Shown in pieces: positions 43,054 to 51,928 of a DNA stretch of 64,000 nucleotides. This DNA is from SFTJ01 sp045613305 (GTDB lineage Bacteria; Bacteroidota; Bacteroidia; Bacteroidales; Muribaculaceae), in contig JAZLAU010000040.1 in assembly GCA_045613305.1 (NCBI GenBank), positions 28,930 to 92,929 of the forward strand, read 5' to 3'. Made by a program: the position numbers and the translations under genes. Positions within the stretch are counted from its first letter, which is position 1, and the number at the start of each line of letters is the position of its first letter. The notes beneath the pieces are model-generated. The model did no database searches and was not told where the DNA came from. It saw only the letters and a list, made by a program, of their open reading frames with translations.

Positions 43054-44715
43054 TTACATTTCTAATTTTATCGGCATTTTGCCTACAAATTTCAATTTTC
43101 CCATCAAGCCCTCTTGAGCTACTTTTTGTGCGTGATAAGTATCTTCATATGCACATACCACTGTGTTCTCGCTCATGTTAAGGCTTTCAGAAAAACGCAT
43201 CATTTCATATGGATTCACATAGAACACAAAAACGGCATTCTTATGCACCGATAGTTGCTTAACTGCCTCAATATATTTAGGCTTTGCACTAAACACCTCA
43301 ACAACCATAGGCTTGTTAGCATCAACAACTGGCATTTCGGTCGATTTTGAATTATAACTTATTACATTCTTAAACGACTTATCGATGTAACGATAAAACT
43401 CACGAGTAGTAATCACAGTATCGCCCAGCGAACGGTATCTCAAGTTCTCATCATCGCCCAAAGCCACTAATTGAGTCTTTTTAGCCTTAATCTTGCCCAC
43501 CATACCTGGCTTATCGCTCACCAACGTAACCGATGCTTTTGCTAATTTATAGATTAGATTATCACATTCTTTTGAGTTTAAATCTGCCAAGATATTCTCT
43601 GGTTCAATTGGATCTAAAGTCAGTTTTAGCTCATACTTATATGCAAGTATTTTAGCGCAATGCTCATTAATGCATTCTTCTGTGATTTCGCCTCTCTCAA
43701 GCGCTTTTAGTATATCGTCAATCGTATTTTCTACCCCGTTAGGCATAAGCACCACATCGTTGCCTGCCAACAAAGCCTTAACGGCATTATTTTCATAATG
43801 AGCCACGCCCTCCATAACCAATGCATCAGTGAAAATAAGGCCCTCAAACCCCATTTCCTTGCGCAAAATGCCATCAACTATCACTGGTGACAACGAACTA
43901 CAAAGACCTGTAACTGTGTCAAGCGATGGAATGTTTAAGTGAGCCACCATAGCACCATTACAACCCGATTCCACATACTTGCGGAATGGATATAAATCAA
44001 CGTCATAGATGGTTTCTTTACTTCTATTTATTGTTGGCAAAGTTTTGTGTGAATCTTGATTTGTGTCACCATGACCTGGGAAATGCTTAACACAAGAAAT
44101 CACACCAGCACTTTCTAATCCTAAAGAATAATTCACGCCATGGCTTGCCACTATTTCCTTGTCATCGCTATATGCTCTGCGTCCTATAACAGGATTTTCA
44201 GGATTGCTATTCACATCAACAACAGGAGCGAAATTTATACTAATACCCATACGGCGGCATTGTCTTCCCATTTCATAGCCGTATTCAAATAGTAAATTCG
44301 GATCTGAAATTGCACCCAAAGCCATATTTACCGGGAATCTTGGTGTTCTCGACAATCTCATGCTAAGGCCCCACTCCCCGTCTATTGCCACCAACAATGG
44401 CAATTTAGACTGCTCAACGGCTCTGTTATATAATTCTATTTGATCTTCGCATTCACCTTTATAGAACAATAGACCTCCAACTTCATCATCACCAACATAG
44501 GTGTCTATTAGTTTGCGAGCCTCTTCCATGTCAAACATTTTCAGGTCAGGCATAATCAATTGCGCTACGCGCTGACGCATTGTCATAACCTGCATTGTGT
44601 TTTCTGCGGCTTTACGCGATGCTTCTGAAATCTTTAGCGGAGAAGTTTTTACAGCACCCACCGCAGTCATACTAAACAACACTGCACTCAACATTGTGCC
44701 AATTAATCTTTTCAT
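43054..44715 (-). CDS. Glycoside hydrolase family 3 beta-N-acetylglucosaminidase-like
   Basis: A 553-aa exported enzyme with a signal peptide (about 1-20). The GH3 N-terminal TIM barrel has KHFPGHGDTNQDSHKTLP near residue 209, the NagZ-type loop whose His assists catalysis, and the nucleophile Asp in IFTDALVMEG near 291. A smaller C-terminal domain follows. NagZ-like enzymes remove GlcNAc from peptidoglycan fragments, but NagZ itself is cytoplasmic; the signal peptide suggests periplasmic wall recycling or glycan use. Many Bacteroidota GH3 relatives carry a fused serine-hydrolase domain, and none is present here. It is in operon with the Cys-rich protein (upstream) and the beta-barrel (downstream). 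Confidence 0.9.
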   Translation of the reverse strand: MKRLIGTMLSAVLFSMTAVGAVKTSPLKISEASRKAAENTMQVMTMRQRVAQLIMPDLKMFDMEEARKLIDTYVGDDEVGGLLFYKGECEDQIELYNRAVEQSKLPLLVAIDGEWGLSMRLSRTPRFPVNMALGAISDPNLLFEYGYEMGRQCRRMGISINFAPVVDVNSNPENPVIGRRAYSDDKEIVASHGVNYSLGLESAGVISCVKHFPGHGDTNQDSHKTLPTINRSKETIYDVDLYPFRKYVESGCNGAMVAHLNIPSLDTVTGLCSSLSPVIVDGILRKEMGFEGLIFTDALVMEGVAHYENNAVKALLAGNDVVLMPNGVENTIDDILKALERGEITEECINEHCAKILAYKYELKLTLDPIEPENILADLNSKECDNLIYKLAKASVTLVSDKPGMVGKIKAKKTQLVALGDDENLRYRSLGDTVITTREFYRYIDKSFKNVISYNSKSTEMPVVDANKPMVVEVFSAKPKYIEAVKQLSVHKNAVFVFYVNPYEMMRFSESLNMSENTVVCAYEDTYHAQKVAQEGLMGKLKFVGKMPIKLEM

Positions 44716-44729
44716 ATTAACGTAAATTT

Positions 44730-44939
44730 TTATTTAACACCGTTGTGCCTCAACTCCATTGCTACATCCAAAAAGGACATCCTTCCTTCTATATATTCAA
44801 CAAACGCCACTTCTGCGTCCTTGCCGTGCAGTATCTTACAATTTCCGCACAATTCACAATCACCTATGCAACGAAAACGTTTTTGAATATATTGCTCCCT
44901 TTCTTTTCGCGTAGAGTTGCTGATTTCCGGTGCTTTCAT
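44730..44939 (-). CDS. Small Cys-rich protein, unknown function
   Basis: A 69-aa soluble protein without signal peptide. It carries one compact cysteine cluster, CIGDCELCGNC (spacing Cx3Cx2Cx2C, residues 24-34), suited to bind zinc or an iron-sulfur cluster. It sits between a basic N-terminus (RKEREQYIQKRF) and an acidic helix (EVAFVEYIEGRMSFLDVAMEL). I do not recognise a named domain. It is the first gene of a minus-strand operon, 14 bp before the GH3 gene. A -7 element lies just upstream, so it is likely expressed. Confidence 0.75.
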   Translation of the reverse strand: MKAPEISNSTRKEREQYIQKRFRCIGDCELCGNCKILHGKDAEVAFVEYIEGRMSFLDVAMELRHNGVK

Positions 44940-44966
44940 TTAATGAGCATTTTATTAACTTATATA

Positions 44967-44974
44967 CAAATATA
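44967..44974 (-). promoter_or_regulatory. -7 promoter element of the Cys-rich/GH3 operon
   Basis: On the minus strand this reads TATATTTG, an exact TAnnTTTG match, 27 bp before the ATG. A clear -33 element was not found. Confidence 0.5.
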
Positions 44975-45054
44975 AGCAACAAATACGAGTAATTTTATTT
45001 TTTTTATTTTTTTCACTCATATTTAGTCACTTTCTCAATGTTTACACAAAAACA

Positions 45055-45080
45055 AAGGGCGCCATTTAATGACGCCCTTC
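45055..45080 (-). terminator. Terminator after OPT transporter
   Basis: On the minus strand AGGGCG pairs with CGCCCT around an 11-nt loop, followed by TTGTTTTTG. It lies about 22 bp past the OPT stop. Confidence 0.75.
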
Positions 45081-45101
45081 TACTTATTTTCGACAATTTT
45101 A

Positions 45102-47051
45102 TCAGTTATCTTTCTTAGCTTTCAAACATGCCATAATCAAATAGATGCAAATTGCAGCATAAACAACCAAAGCAATGCTGTTTAATGTATTTGCACCAAA
45201 TGGGCAATGATAGTCAAAACCAACAAAGCGCATACCTGCACTTACGACACCCATCAAAGCACCGCCGGCAATGAAACCTGATGCAAGCAATGTGCCTCTT
45301 TCACGACGTGCTTCATTTACTTCCTTGTTCTTTGAACGGCTACCAACAAACCAGCTAATAGCACCACCAACAAGCAAAGGAGCATTTAAGCTCATTGGAA
45401 TAAACATACCAAGAGAGAATGCCAATGCAGGAACGCCCAACCAGTTAAGCAAAACTGCAAAAATTGCACCCACAATATAAAGCATCCAAGGTGTTTCACC
45501 GCCCATCATCAACGGGTCGATAACTGCAGCCATAGCATTTGCCTGTGGTGCAACAAGCGCATTTTCTCCTACAAAGCCATACACATTATTCATGATTAGC
45601 ATCACGCCGCCAACTGTAGCAGCTGAAACAAATGTTCCCACAAACTTCCAAGTTTGTTGTTTTGCAGGTGTGTTACCAATCCAATAGCCAATCTTCATAT
45701 CTGTCACCATACCACCGGCCATCGACAATGCCGTACACACAACACCACCAATTACCATCGATGCAACAATACCCGATGCGCCTTTTAGGCCTATAGCGAC
45801 AAACACGCCCGACGCTATGATTAGCGTCATCAATGTCATACCCGATACTGGGTTAGAACCAACTATGGCAATAGCATTGGCTGCAACTGTTGTAAACAAG
45901 AATGCGATGATTGTAACTACCACAAACGCCACAATTGTTTGAACCAAGTCATGGATAACACCAAAATAGAAGAACACAAACACTATCAAAAGTGCAGCAA
46001 TCACAGAGAACGCTAACACCTTCATTGAAATGTCTTTTTGAGTGCGGATAATATTGCTTACACCCACACCTTTTCCGCCTATTTCTTTTCCGGCCAATCC
46101 AACAGCATTCTTGATGATGCCCCATGACTTAATGATGCCTATGACACCACTCATTGCTATACCACCAATACCTATGTATCTTGCTTGTGTGCTAAAAATT
46201 TCTTCTGGCGAAACCGATGCCAATTCTGGGCTCATGCCCAACAATGGAACGATAACCCACCAAATAAACGCACTACCTGCAAATATAATGAAACTGTATT
46301 TCAAGCCCACAATAAAGCCCAAACCCAATACTGCAGCACCTGTGTTAATGCCAAACACCATCTTTGTCTTATCGGCCAAAGCGTTTAGCATAGGGATTGC
46401 TCTTGTAGACAATGTTTCGCTCCACCATCCGAATGTTGATAGCACAAAATCATACAAACCGCCCACTAAACCTGCTATGATAAGTGGCTTTGCTTGATCA
46501 CCGCCCTTTTCGCCCGACACAAGCACTTGTGTAGTTGCAGTTGCTTCAGGGAATGGGAATTTGCCGTGCATATCACTTACGAAATACTTACGGAACGGAA
46601 TGAAGAACAATATTCCAAGAACTCCACCAAGTAGAGAACTCAAGAAAATTTCTAGGAACGACACTGTAATTTCAGGATACTTTGCCTGCAAAATATACAA
46701 TGCTGGCAATGTGAAAATTGCACCTGCAACTACAATACCCGATGAAGCACCTATTGACTGCACTATAACATTTTCGCCCAGTGCGTTTTTGCGCTTCATT
46801 GCATTCGACAAACCTACAGCAATTATTGCAATAGGAATTGCAGCTTCAAACACTTGTCCCACTTTTAGGCCAAGATATGCCGCTGCTGCACTAAAAATCA
46901 CCGCCATTATCAAACCCAACGACACTGAATATGGTGTCACTTCTGGGTAATTTGATTCAGGACGGAGAATAGGCACATACTTTTCGCCTTCCTTCAATTC
47001 GCTAAACGCGTTTTCGGGAAGGTCAACCGACATTTTTTCTTCGTCTTGCAT
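45102..47051 (-). CDS. OPT family oligopeptide transporter
   Basis: A 649-aa inner-membrane symporter with roughly 15 hydrophobic helices. The family is seen in TPYSVSLGLIMAVIFSAAAAY near the N-terminus, the GKFPFPEATATTQVLVSGE segment, SWGIIKNAVG and the MGGETPWMLY region. Bacterial members of the OPT superfamily are thought to import small peptides or metal chelates by proton symport; the cargo is unknown here. With the exported C1B peptidase at 32041 it fits a peptide-using life style, but no operon links them. Confidence 0.93.
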   Translation of the reverse strand: MQDEEKMSVDLPENAFSELKEGEKYVPILRPESNYPEVTPYSVSLGLIMAVIFSAAAAYLGLKVGQVFEAAIPIAIIAVGLSNAMKRKNALGENVIVQSIGASSGIVVAGAIFTLPALYILQAKYPEITVSFLEIFLSSLLGGVLGILFFIPFRKYFVSDMHGKFPFPEATATTQVLVSGEKGGDQAKPLIIAGLVGGLYDFVLSTFGWWSETLSTRAIPMLNALADKTKMVFGINTGAAVLGLGFIVGLKYSFIIFAGSAFIWWVIVPLLGMSPELASVSPEEIFSTQARYIGIGGIAMSGVIGIIKSWGIIKNAVGLAGKEIGGKGVGVSNIIRTQKDISMKVLAFSVIAALLIVFVFFYFGVIHDLVQTIVAFVVVTIIAFLFTTVAANAIAIVGSNPVSGMTLMTLIIASGVFVAIGLKGASGIVASMVIGGVVCTALSMAGGMVTDMKIGYWIGNTPAKQQTWKFVGTFVSAATVGGVMLIMNNVYGFVGENALVAPQANAMAAVIDPLMMGGETPWMLYIVGAIFAVLLNWLGVPALAFSLGMFIPMSLNAPLLVGGAISWFVGSRSKNKEVNEARRERGTLLASGFIAGGALMGVVSAGMRFVGFDYHCPFGANTLNSIALVVYAAICIYLIMACLKAKKDN

Positions 47052-47118
47052 ATTATTAAATATTTAAATTATTTTTCTAAACCGTGGCAATCTGACGATT
47101 TCCTTTAATCATAATTAC

Positions 47119-47157
47119 AAAAAATCGCCAGGACTGTACATCCATAGCGATTTTTGT
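47119..47157 (-). terminator. Terminator after trpS
   Basis: On the minus strand AAAATCGC pairs with GCGATTTT around a 19-nt loop that itself has a short GGA/TCC stem, followed by TTGTAATT. It lies 20 bp past the trpS stop. Confidence 0.75.
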
Positions 47158-47176
47158 ATTTTTGAGTTTACTATAA

Positions 47177-48244
47177 TCAGAACTTACGTATACCCATAAT
47201 TTCTCTCACCTCGCGCAATGTCTTGCTTGCACGTTCGCGAGCTCGTTCTGCACCTATTTGCACAGCATTGCGCAAATAAGTTTCATCATTTTCTATTTCT
47301 TTGATTCGCTCACGAATTGGCACTGTAATTTGCAAAATATCTTCCGCAATTTCCTTCTTCAAGTCGCCGTAACGAATTGAACAATCAGCATATGCATTCT
47401 TAAAGAATTCTACCTTATCAGGAGTTCCAACAAGTTCCAACAATGTGAACAAGTTCTTTACGCCTTCACACATTTCGCTGTTTGGTTCCTTTGGACCTTC
47501 ATCGGTCACAGCACGCATAACTTTCTTACGCAATACCTTATCTTCATCTCTCAAATAGATGCAGTTACCTTCACTCTTGCCCATCTTGCCGCTACCGTCA
47601 AGTCCAGGAACCTTAATTGCAGCATTGCCAAAATTAAAGTTTTGTGGTTCTTGGAAATATTCCACACCATAGAATGAATTAAAACGGCGAGCAAAACGAC
47701 GAGTCAACTCAAGGTGTTGTTCTTGGTCCTTACCTACTGGCACATGCTTAGCATGTTGAATCAAAATATCAACTGCCATCAATGTCGGATAAGTTAACAA
47801 TCCTGCATTCACTCGTTTATTTGAGTTATTACCAATAATTTCTTTTTCTATCGATTCGTCTGCATCATCTTTTGCCGACGAAATACCTAATTGCTTACGT
47901 GCTTTATCCTTAAACGATGCAGTTCTCATCAATTCACCGATACCAACATGCATATTTAGCAACAAATACATCTCTGAAATTTCAGGGACATCACTTTGCA
48001 CAAAAATTGTTGATTTTTCTGGATCTAGACCTGCAGCCAAATACTCAGCCAAAATACTCTTTACATTAGCATGTAAAATATTTGGATCTGGTGCTGTGGT
48101 TAAAGCATGCAAATCGGCGATAAAATAATTCGCGTCGTAGATGCCTTCTTCCTGCATCTTCACAAAATTTCTCAACGCTCCAAAATAGTTACCCAAATGA
48201 AGCTGTCCTGTAGCGCGAATTCCACTTAATACGATATCTTTCAT
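47177..48244 (-). CDS. trpS: Tryptophanyl-tRNA synthetase
   Basis: It charges tRNA-Trp with tryptophan. At 355 aa it is a normal class I enzyme of this family. The HIGH-like motif is HLGNYFG (residues 16-22), and the KMSKS-like motif is KMGKSEGN near 220. The segments MAVDILIQHAKHVPVGKDQE and EYLAAGLDPEKSTIF are also family-typical. An upstream -7 element and a short hairpin in its leader are described separately. It is not linked to trp biosynthesis genes. Confidence 0.97.
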   Translation of the reverse strand: MKDIVLSGIRATGQLHLGNYFGALRNFVKMQEEGIYDANYFIADLHALTTAPDPNILHANVKSILAEYLAAGLDPEKSTIFVQSDVPEISEMYLLLNMHVGIGELMRTASFKDKARKQLGISSAKDDADESIEKEIIGNNSNKRVNAGLLTYPTLMAVDILIQHAKHVPVGKDQEQHLELTRRFARRFNSFYGVEYFQEPQNFNFGNAAIKVPGLDGSGKMGKSEGNCIYLRDEDKVLRKKVMRAVTDEGPKEPNSEMCEGVKNLFTLLELVGTPDKVEFFKNAYADCSIRYGDLKKEIAEDILQITVPIRERIKEIENDETYLRNAVQIGAERARERASKTLREVREIMGIRKF

Positions 48245-48306
48245 TTTAAATATAATTTTTCAGTGCCTTAAAACAGGCATTTTTTATTCTCTGATTTTTG
48301 TCGGCA

Positions 48307-48314
48307 CAAAATTA
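48307..48314 (-). promoter_or_regulatory. -7 promoter element of trpS
   Basis: On the minus strand this reads TAATTTTG, matching TAnnTTTG, 62 bp before the ATG. The leader contains a small TGCCT/AGGCA hairpin (48264-48279). Confidence 0.55.
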
Positions 48315-48333
48315 ATGATTTCTTGCAATATAA

Positions 48334-49119
48334 TCAACCGGGTAGACGCGACAACAGCGGTTCTATGGCATTTTTTATGGCAGGAGCTCCAACCAACACC
48401 GAAACATTACGGTCTTCACGGAATCTTACCGATTGCGCACCCGCCTCTTCGGCTATCAAGATTGCTGCACACACGTCCCATTCATGCAAATTAATTTCCC
48501 AAAATGCACCATACACTCCCGCTGCAACGTAGCAAATATCCATTGCAGCTGAACCTATGCGTCTCACATCTCGCACTTTTGGCAACACTCTACTGAAATT
48601 ATCAATATTGTTATCACTTGTCGACATATTGTCTACCGGGAAACCAGTTCCCACCACGGCCTTACGCAAAACCGTATTTTCAGAAACTTGCATTTTGGCT
48701 CCATTAAGAAATGCGCCACATCCTTTAACAGCAGTAAAAAGTTCGTTAATATATGGAGCATAAACCACTCCCACCACTGTTTCATTGCGATATTTAACGC
48801 CAATCGACACCGAAAAGACTGGCAGGCCCGCGCTATAATTTGTTGTTCCGTCAAGAGGGTCTATAACCCACTCAAAATCGCTACTAACCTTGTCGCAGCC
48901 CGACTCTTCCGATAGAATAGCATGGTTGGGATAATGCTCTTTTATACCCTTTATTATCACCTCTTCCGACCATTTATCGACCGAAGTGACAATGTCTGTT
49001 TCTGTAGATTTTGATTCTACTGCAAAACCGCCCTTCCTAAAATGCTGCAACTGAATATCGCCAGCTTTTTTCGCAAGCGTAATAGCAGTGTCAAGTATTT
49101 GTTTTAGGACTATTTCCAT
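48334..49119 (-). CDS. Inositol monophosphatase family protein (SuhB-like)
   Basis: A 261-aa Mg-dependent phosphatase. Motifs are EESG (metal ligand Glu), DPLDGTTNYSAG with two metal-binding Asp, and the C-terminal EWDVCAAILIAEEAGA. Substrates in this family include inositol phosphate, histidinol phosphate, NADP and PAP, so the exact reaction is open. I chose the ATG at 49119, which fits the family N-terminus; a GTG at 49131 overlapping the preceding stop is an alternative giving four more residues. It is in operon with the Lrp-family gene. Confidence 0.92.
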   Translation of the reverse strand: MEIVLKQILDTAITLAKKAGDIQLQHFRKGGFAVESKSTETDIVTSVDKWSEEVIIKGIKEHYPNHAILSEESGCDKVSSDFEWVIDPLDGTTNYSAGLPVFSVSIGVKYRNETVVGVVYAPYINELFTAVKGCGAFLNGAKMQVSENTVLRKAVVGTGFPVDNMSTSDNNIDNFSRVLPKVRDVRRIGSAAMDICYVAAGVYGAFWEINLHEWDVCAAILIAEEAGAQSVRFREDRNVSVLVGAPAIKNAIEPLLSRLPG

Positions 49120-49127
49120 CAACGAAC

Positions 49128-49595
49128 TCACTTATTAGTTTCATTAACCGGAATCTGGCGCTTAAACACTTCCTTAAAACATATCAATGTTTCGCTGCGC
49201 GTATCAGCCAAATTCGACAGGTTGCTCTGAATTATTCTCAACAGGTCCTCATTGTTTTTTGCATATATCTTCAAGAACATATCATACTGGCCTGTTGTAT
49301 AGTGACATTCAACCACTTCTGGTACTTTTCGTATGGCTTGCATTATCATGTCTGACTTTGACGGTTCTCTTAAAAGCAAACCAACATAAGCGCATGTTTC
49401 ATATCCTAATGACGACGGATTTATTACTGTTATTGCACCCTTCAAGACATCCATCGCATATAGTTTCTGCACTCTTTGATGAATCGCCGCACCGCTAACT
49501 CCACACTCTCTGGCAATCTCCAAATAGGGTCTGCGTGCATTCTCTGAAAGCATCTTCAATATCTTATAATCCAATGCGTCAAGTTGAAATCCCAT
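49128..49595 (-). CDS. Lrp/AsnC family transcriptional regulator
   Basis: A 155-aa regulator with an N-terminal helix-turn-helix (LDALDYKILKMLSENARRPY, then ARECGVSGAAIHQRVQKL) and a C-terminal RAM domain (about 65-145) that binds amino acids and drives oligomerisation; LLREPSKSDMIM and TGQYDMFLKIYAKN are typical. It lies immediately before the inositol-phosphatase gene. A divergent GNAT gene shares the upstream region. Effector and targets are unknown. Confidence 0.93.
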   Translation of the reverse strand: MGFQLDALDYKILKMLSENARRPYLEIARECGVSGAAIHQRVQKLYAMDVLKGAITVINPSSLGYETCAYVGLLLREPSKSDMIMQAIRKVPEVVECHYTTGQYDMFLKIYAKNNEDLLRIIQSNLSNLADTRSETLICFKEVFKRQIPVNETNK

Positions 49596-49667
49596 AACAA
49601 TTTTTTATTGTTTATTTTACTTTTGTTTTCTAATTTTGTTTAACGATAAAGAACAATAAGAACATTC

Positions 49668-49675
49668 TATCTTTA
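49668..49675 (+). promoter_or_regulatory. -7-like element of GNAT gene in the divergent region
   Basis: TATCTTTA (one base off TAnnTTTG) lies 33 bp before the GNAT ATG. An exact TAATTTTG occurs at 49631-49638 too. A minus-strand TATATTTG at 49684-49691 may serve the Lrp gene, so the two promoters would overlap. Confidence 0.4.
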
Positions 49676-49708
49676 TCTATATACAAATATAGCAAGAATG
49701 AAATTAAA

Positions 49709-50257
49709 ATGAAAATATTCCATCAATTTATTTCCCCTAAGGAAATTTTATTTAACAATATGCTCTCTCTTTATGAAGAGAGTTTTCCTGAGTGTGAACG
49801 TCGAAACAACACACAACTTTCAAACATCGCTAATTGCGACAAACGTTTTTACATCATCGCAGCAATCGTCGGCAACAACTTTGCCGGATTCCTTTCATTT
49901 TGGGACTTTAATGACTTCATCTACGTGGAGCATTTAGCAGTGTGCAAAAACATGAGAATGAAAGGCATAGGAAGCAATCTTATTAAACATCTCATGTCAC
50001 TCTACCCTAAACTTAATGTTGTGCTTGAAGTAGAGCCCGACACTGATGACACATCGCATAAACGCATTAAATTTTATCAGAAGTTAGGATTCCACCTATT
50101 TAGCACCTACCCATATCTTCAACCTCCTTATTCTCCAGAACTGCAACCAGTCAAACTTCACATTATGGCGAGCCAACCAGTCAGCACTACCGAGTTAGAC
50201 TCCTTCACAAAAACAATTACCAACGAGGTCTATTACAACTACTATAATCCAATCTAA
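49709..50257 (+). CDS. GNAT family N-acetyltransferase
   Basis: A 182-aa acetyl-CoA-dependent acetyltransferase. The core is visible: a beta-strand with YVEHLAVCKNMRMKGIGSNLI, where the MRMKGIGSNL loop is the pyrophosphate-binding motif A (R/Q-x-x-G-x-G/A), then VVLEVEPDTDD and KFYQKLGFH as motif B. The acceptor is unknown. It is transcribed divergently from the Lrp regulator, which makes regulation by Lrp possible, though only by position. Confidence 0.92.
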   Translation: MKIFHQFISPKEILFNNMLSLYEESFPECERRNNTQLSNIANCDKRFYIIAAIVGNNFAGFLSFWDFNDFIYVEHLAVCKNMRMKGIGSNLIKHLMSLYPKLNVVLEVEPDTDDTSHKRIKFYQKLGFHLFSTYPYLQPPYSPELQPVKLHIMASQPVSTTELDSFTKTITNEVYYNYYNPI

Positions 50258-50313
50258 ACACATAAAACGATAAATTTGCCTTATCCCATTAATCTATTTA
50301 ATTAGAAAAGTAG

Positions 50314-50321
50314 TAAATTTG
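50314..50321 (+). promoter_or_regulatory. -7 promoter element of zinc-uptake genes
   Basis: TAAATTTG is an exact TAnnTTTG match 21 bp before the ATG. Confidence 0.6.
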
Positions 50322-50326
50322 CAACG

Positions 50327-50338
50327 TATAATATTATA
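50327..50338 (+). promoter_or_regulatory. Candidate operator palindrome of zinc-uptake genes
   Basis: TATAATATTATA is a perfect 12-bp palindrome between the -7 element and the ATG, at the expected transcription start. A metal-responsive repressor could bind it, but short AT palindromes arise often by chance in this AT-rich sequence. Confidence 0.25.
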
Positions 50339-50342
50339 GACT

Positions 50343-51248
50343 ATGAAAATCAGATTCCACATAATACACACAATATTGGCATTCTTGACAATAACTTTAT
50401 TGTTGTCCACATCGTGCCAAAACTCCGAACCGCACAAACCAATAATTACGGTTTCGATACAACCACAAAAGCACTTGCTCGAAAAAATTGTTGGCGATAA
50501 ATTCAATGTCATTTGTTTACTGTCGAATGGTAGCAACCCTGAGACTTACGAACCAAGCATGACCCATCTAATGAACCTCGAAAAAAGCAAGGCGTATTTC
50601 TGCATCGGCAACATCGGCTTTGAGATGGCAATTGTCGACAAAGCAAAGAAAAACAACCCCGACTTGAAAATTTTCAAAAACAACGAAAATATAAAATTAA
50701 TACATGGCTCCCATGCCGGATTAGCCTCGTCTCATCTTGGGCATCACCATCACAGCCACGAAATAGACCCTCACATTTGGACATCGGCAGTCAACGCAAA
50801 AATAATTGCCCAAAACATGTGTAATGCCCTTTGCGAAATTGACCCTGAAAACAAAAGCTATTTTCAAAATAATCTCAACAACTTGATTAACGAAATCAAC
50901 GCCCTTCATAACGAATTATCGGCTCAACTAAAGTCGGCTGAAGGTGAAGCTTTTATCGTATGGCATCCATCGCTGAGCTACTTTGCCCGCGACTACAATC
51001 TGCGACAAATAAGCATTGAGTTTGAAGGGAAAGAAATTCCCGCAAAATATCTTAAAGAAGAAATAGATACGGCTAAAGCTCATAATGCCCGTGTATTTTT
51101 CTTTCAAAAAGAGTTTGATAGCCGACAAGCCGAATCGGTAAGCAAGGAAATTGGCACTAAATTGGTTACAATTAATCCCATGAACTACCACTGGGACATA
51201 GAACTAAAAAATATAGCAAATGCACTTACCTCAACCGAAAATAATTGA
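50343..51248 (+). CDS. Zinc ABC transporter substrate-binding lipoprotein (ZnuA-like)
   Basis: A 301-aa cluster A-I metal-binding protein of high-affinity zinc or manganese uptake. The signal peptide ends in a lipobox (LSTSC, Cys25). A His-rich loop, HLGHHHHSHEIDPH (131-144), precedes the DPHIW motif whose His binds the metal; such loops mark zinc rather than manganese carriers. VWHPSLSYFARDY carries the third ligand region. The last 29 bp overlap the ATPase gene, so the pair is translationally coupled. Confidence 0.93.
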   Translation: MKIRFHIIHTILAFLTITLLLSTSCQNSEPHKPIITVSIQPQKHLLEKIVGDKFNVICLLSNGSNPETYEPSMTHLMNLEKSKAYFCIGNIGFEMAIVDKAKKNNPDLKIFKNNENIKLIHGSHAGLASSHLGHHHHSHEIDPHIWTSAVNAKIIAQNMCNALCEIDPENKSYFQNNLNNLINEINALHNELSAQLKSAEGEAFIVWHPSLSYFARDYNLRQISIEFEGKEIPAKYLKEEIDTAKAHNARVFFFQKEFDSRQAESVSKEIGTKLVTINPMNYHWDIELKNIANALTSTENN

Positions 51249-51921
51249 ATTAAACAACGTTAGTTTAACTTTTGACAACGGACATTCGCCTTTTCAAAAC
51301 ATCAATTTTCACGTTGATGAAGGCGACTTTGTTGCCATAACTGGTCCTAATGGAGGAGGCAAAACATCACTGCTTCGTCTTATTCTGAAATTAATAGCCC
51401 CCACCTCGGGCAAAGTAACCTATCGATGGAAAGGCAACGAAGTAAAACATCTTAACTTTGGTTATCTGCCACAAAAAAACACCATCGACCATCGTTTCCC
51501 CATAGCAGTTAAAGAAGTGATTTCGTCGGGATTAAACTCAACCGGCAAATTATTTCATCGTTTGACTAACGACGAAAAAGAGAAGATACAACAAACCATT
51601 AAACTTGTAGGGCTTTGCGAAAAAGCAGACGCTGGCATTGGGGAAATTTCGGGAGGGCAGCTGCAACGAGCTCTACTCGGAAGAGCAATAATCAGCAATC
51701 CTAACGTGCTAATACTCGACGAACCTCTTTCATACGTCGACAAAAACTTTGAGTCGCATCTTTATGAAATAATTAGCGACCTCGCAAAGCACACTACAAT
51801 AGTATTAGTATCGCACGAAATGACCAAAATATCACAATTGGCCAACCGTCATATCATAATCGACGGCTCAATTCATGAGTGCCATGCCAAGCACCATTTT
51901 GTGCGTTCCGATTGCAAGTAA
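51220..51921 (+). CDS. Zinc ABC transporter ATP-binding protein (ZnuC-like)
   Basis: A 233-aa ATPase of the metal-transporter group. Walker A is GPNGGGKT (42-49), the signature SGGQLQR lies near 143, Walker B LILDEP near 166, and the switch His in LVSHEM. It follows the substrate-binding gene with a 29-bp overlap. No permease gene follows: the next gene starts 7 bp further on the opposite strand and encodes an acyltransferase. The transporter must recruit a membrane subunit encoded elsewhere, or the locus is incomplete. Confidence 0.93.
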   Translation: MHLPQPKIIELNNVSLTFDNGHSPFQNINFHVDEGDFVAITGPNGGGKTSLLRLILKLIAPTSGKVTYRWKGNEVKHLNFGYLPQKNTIDHRFPIAVKEVISSGLNSTGKLFHRLTNDEKEKIQQTIKLVGLCEKADAGIGEISGGQLQRALLGRAIISNPNVLILDEPLSYVDKNFESHLYEIISDLAKHTTIVLVSHEMTKISQLANRHIIIDGSIHECHAKHHFVRSDCK

Positions 51922-51928
51922 ACTCACA

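Noticed and set aside
46042..46497. 151-aa plus-strand ORF inside the OPT transporter
   Set aside because: Antisense shadow, Pro/Ala/Ile-rich as expected from reading a membrane gene backwards.
48264..48279. Hairpin in the trpS leader as a possible T-box or attenuator
   Set aside because: Only a 5-bp stem, no T-box sequence and no alternative terminator on the minus strand; too little to claim regulation.
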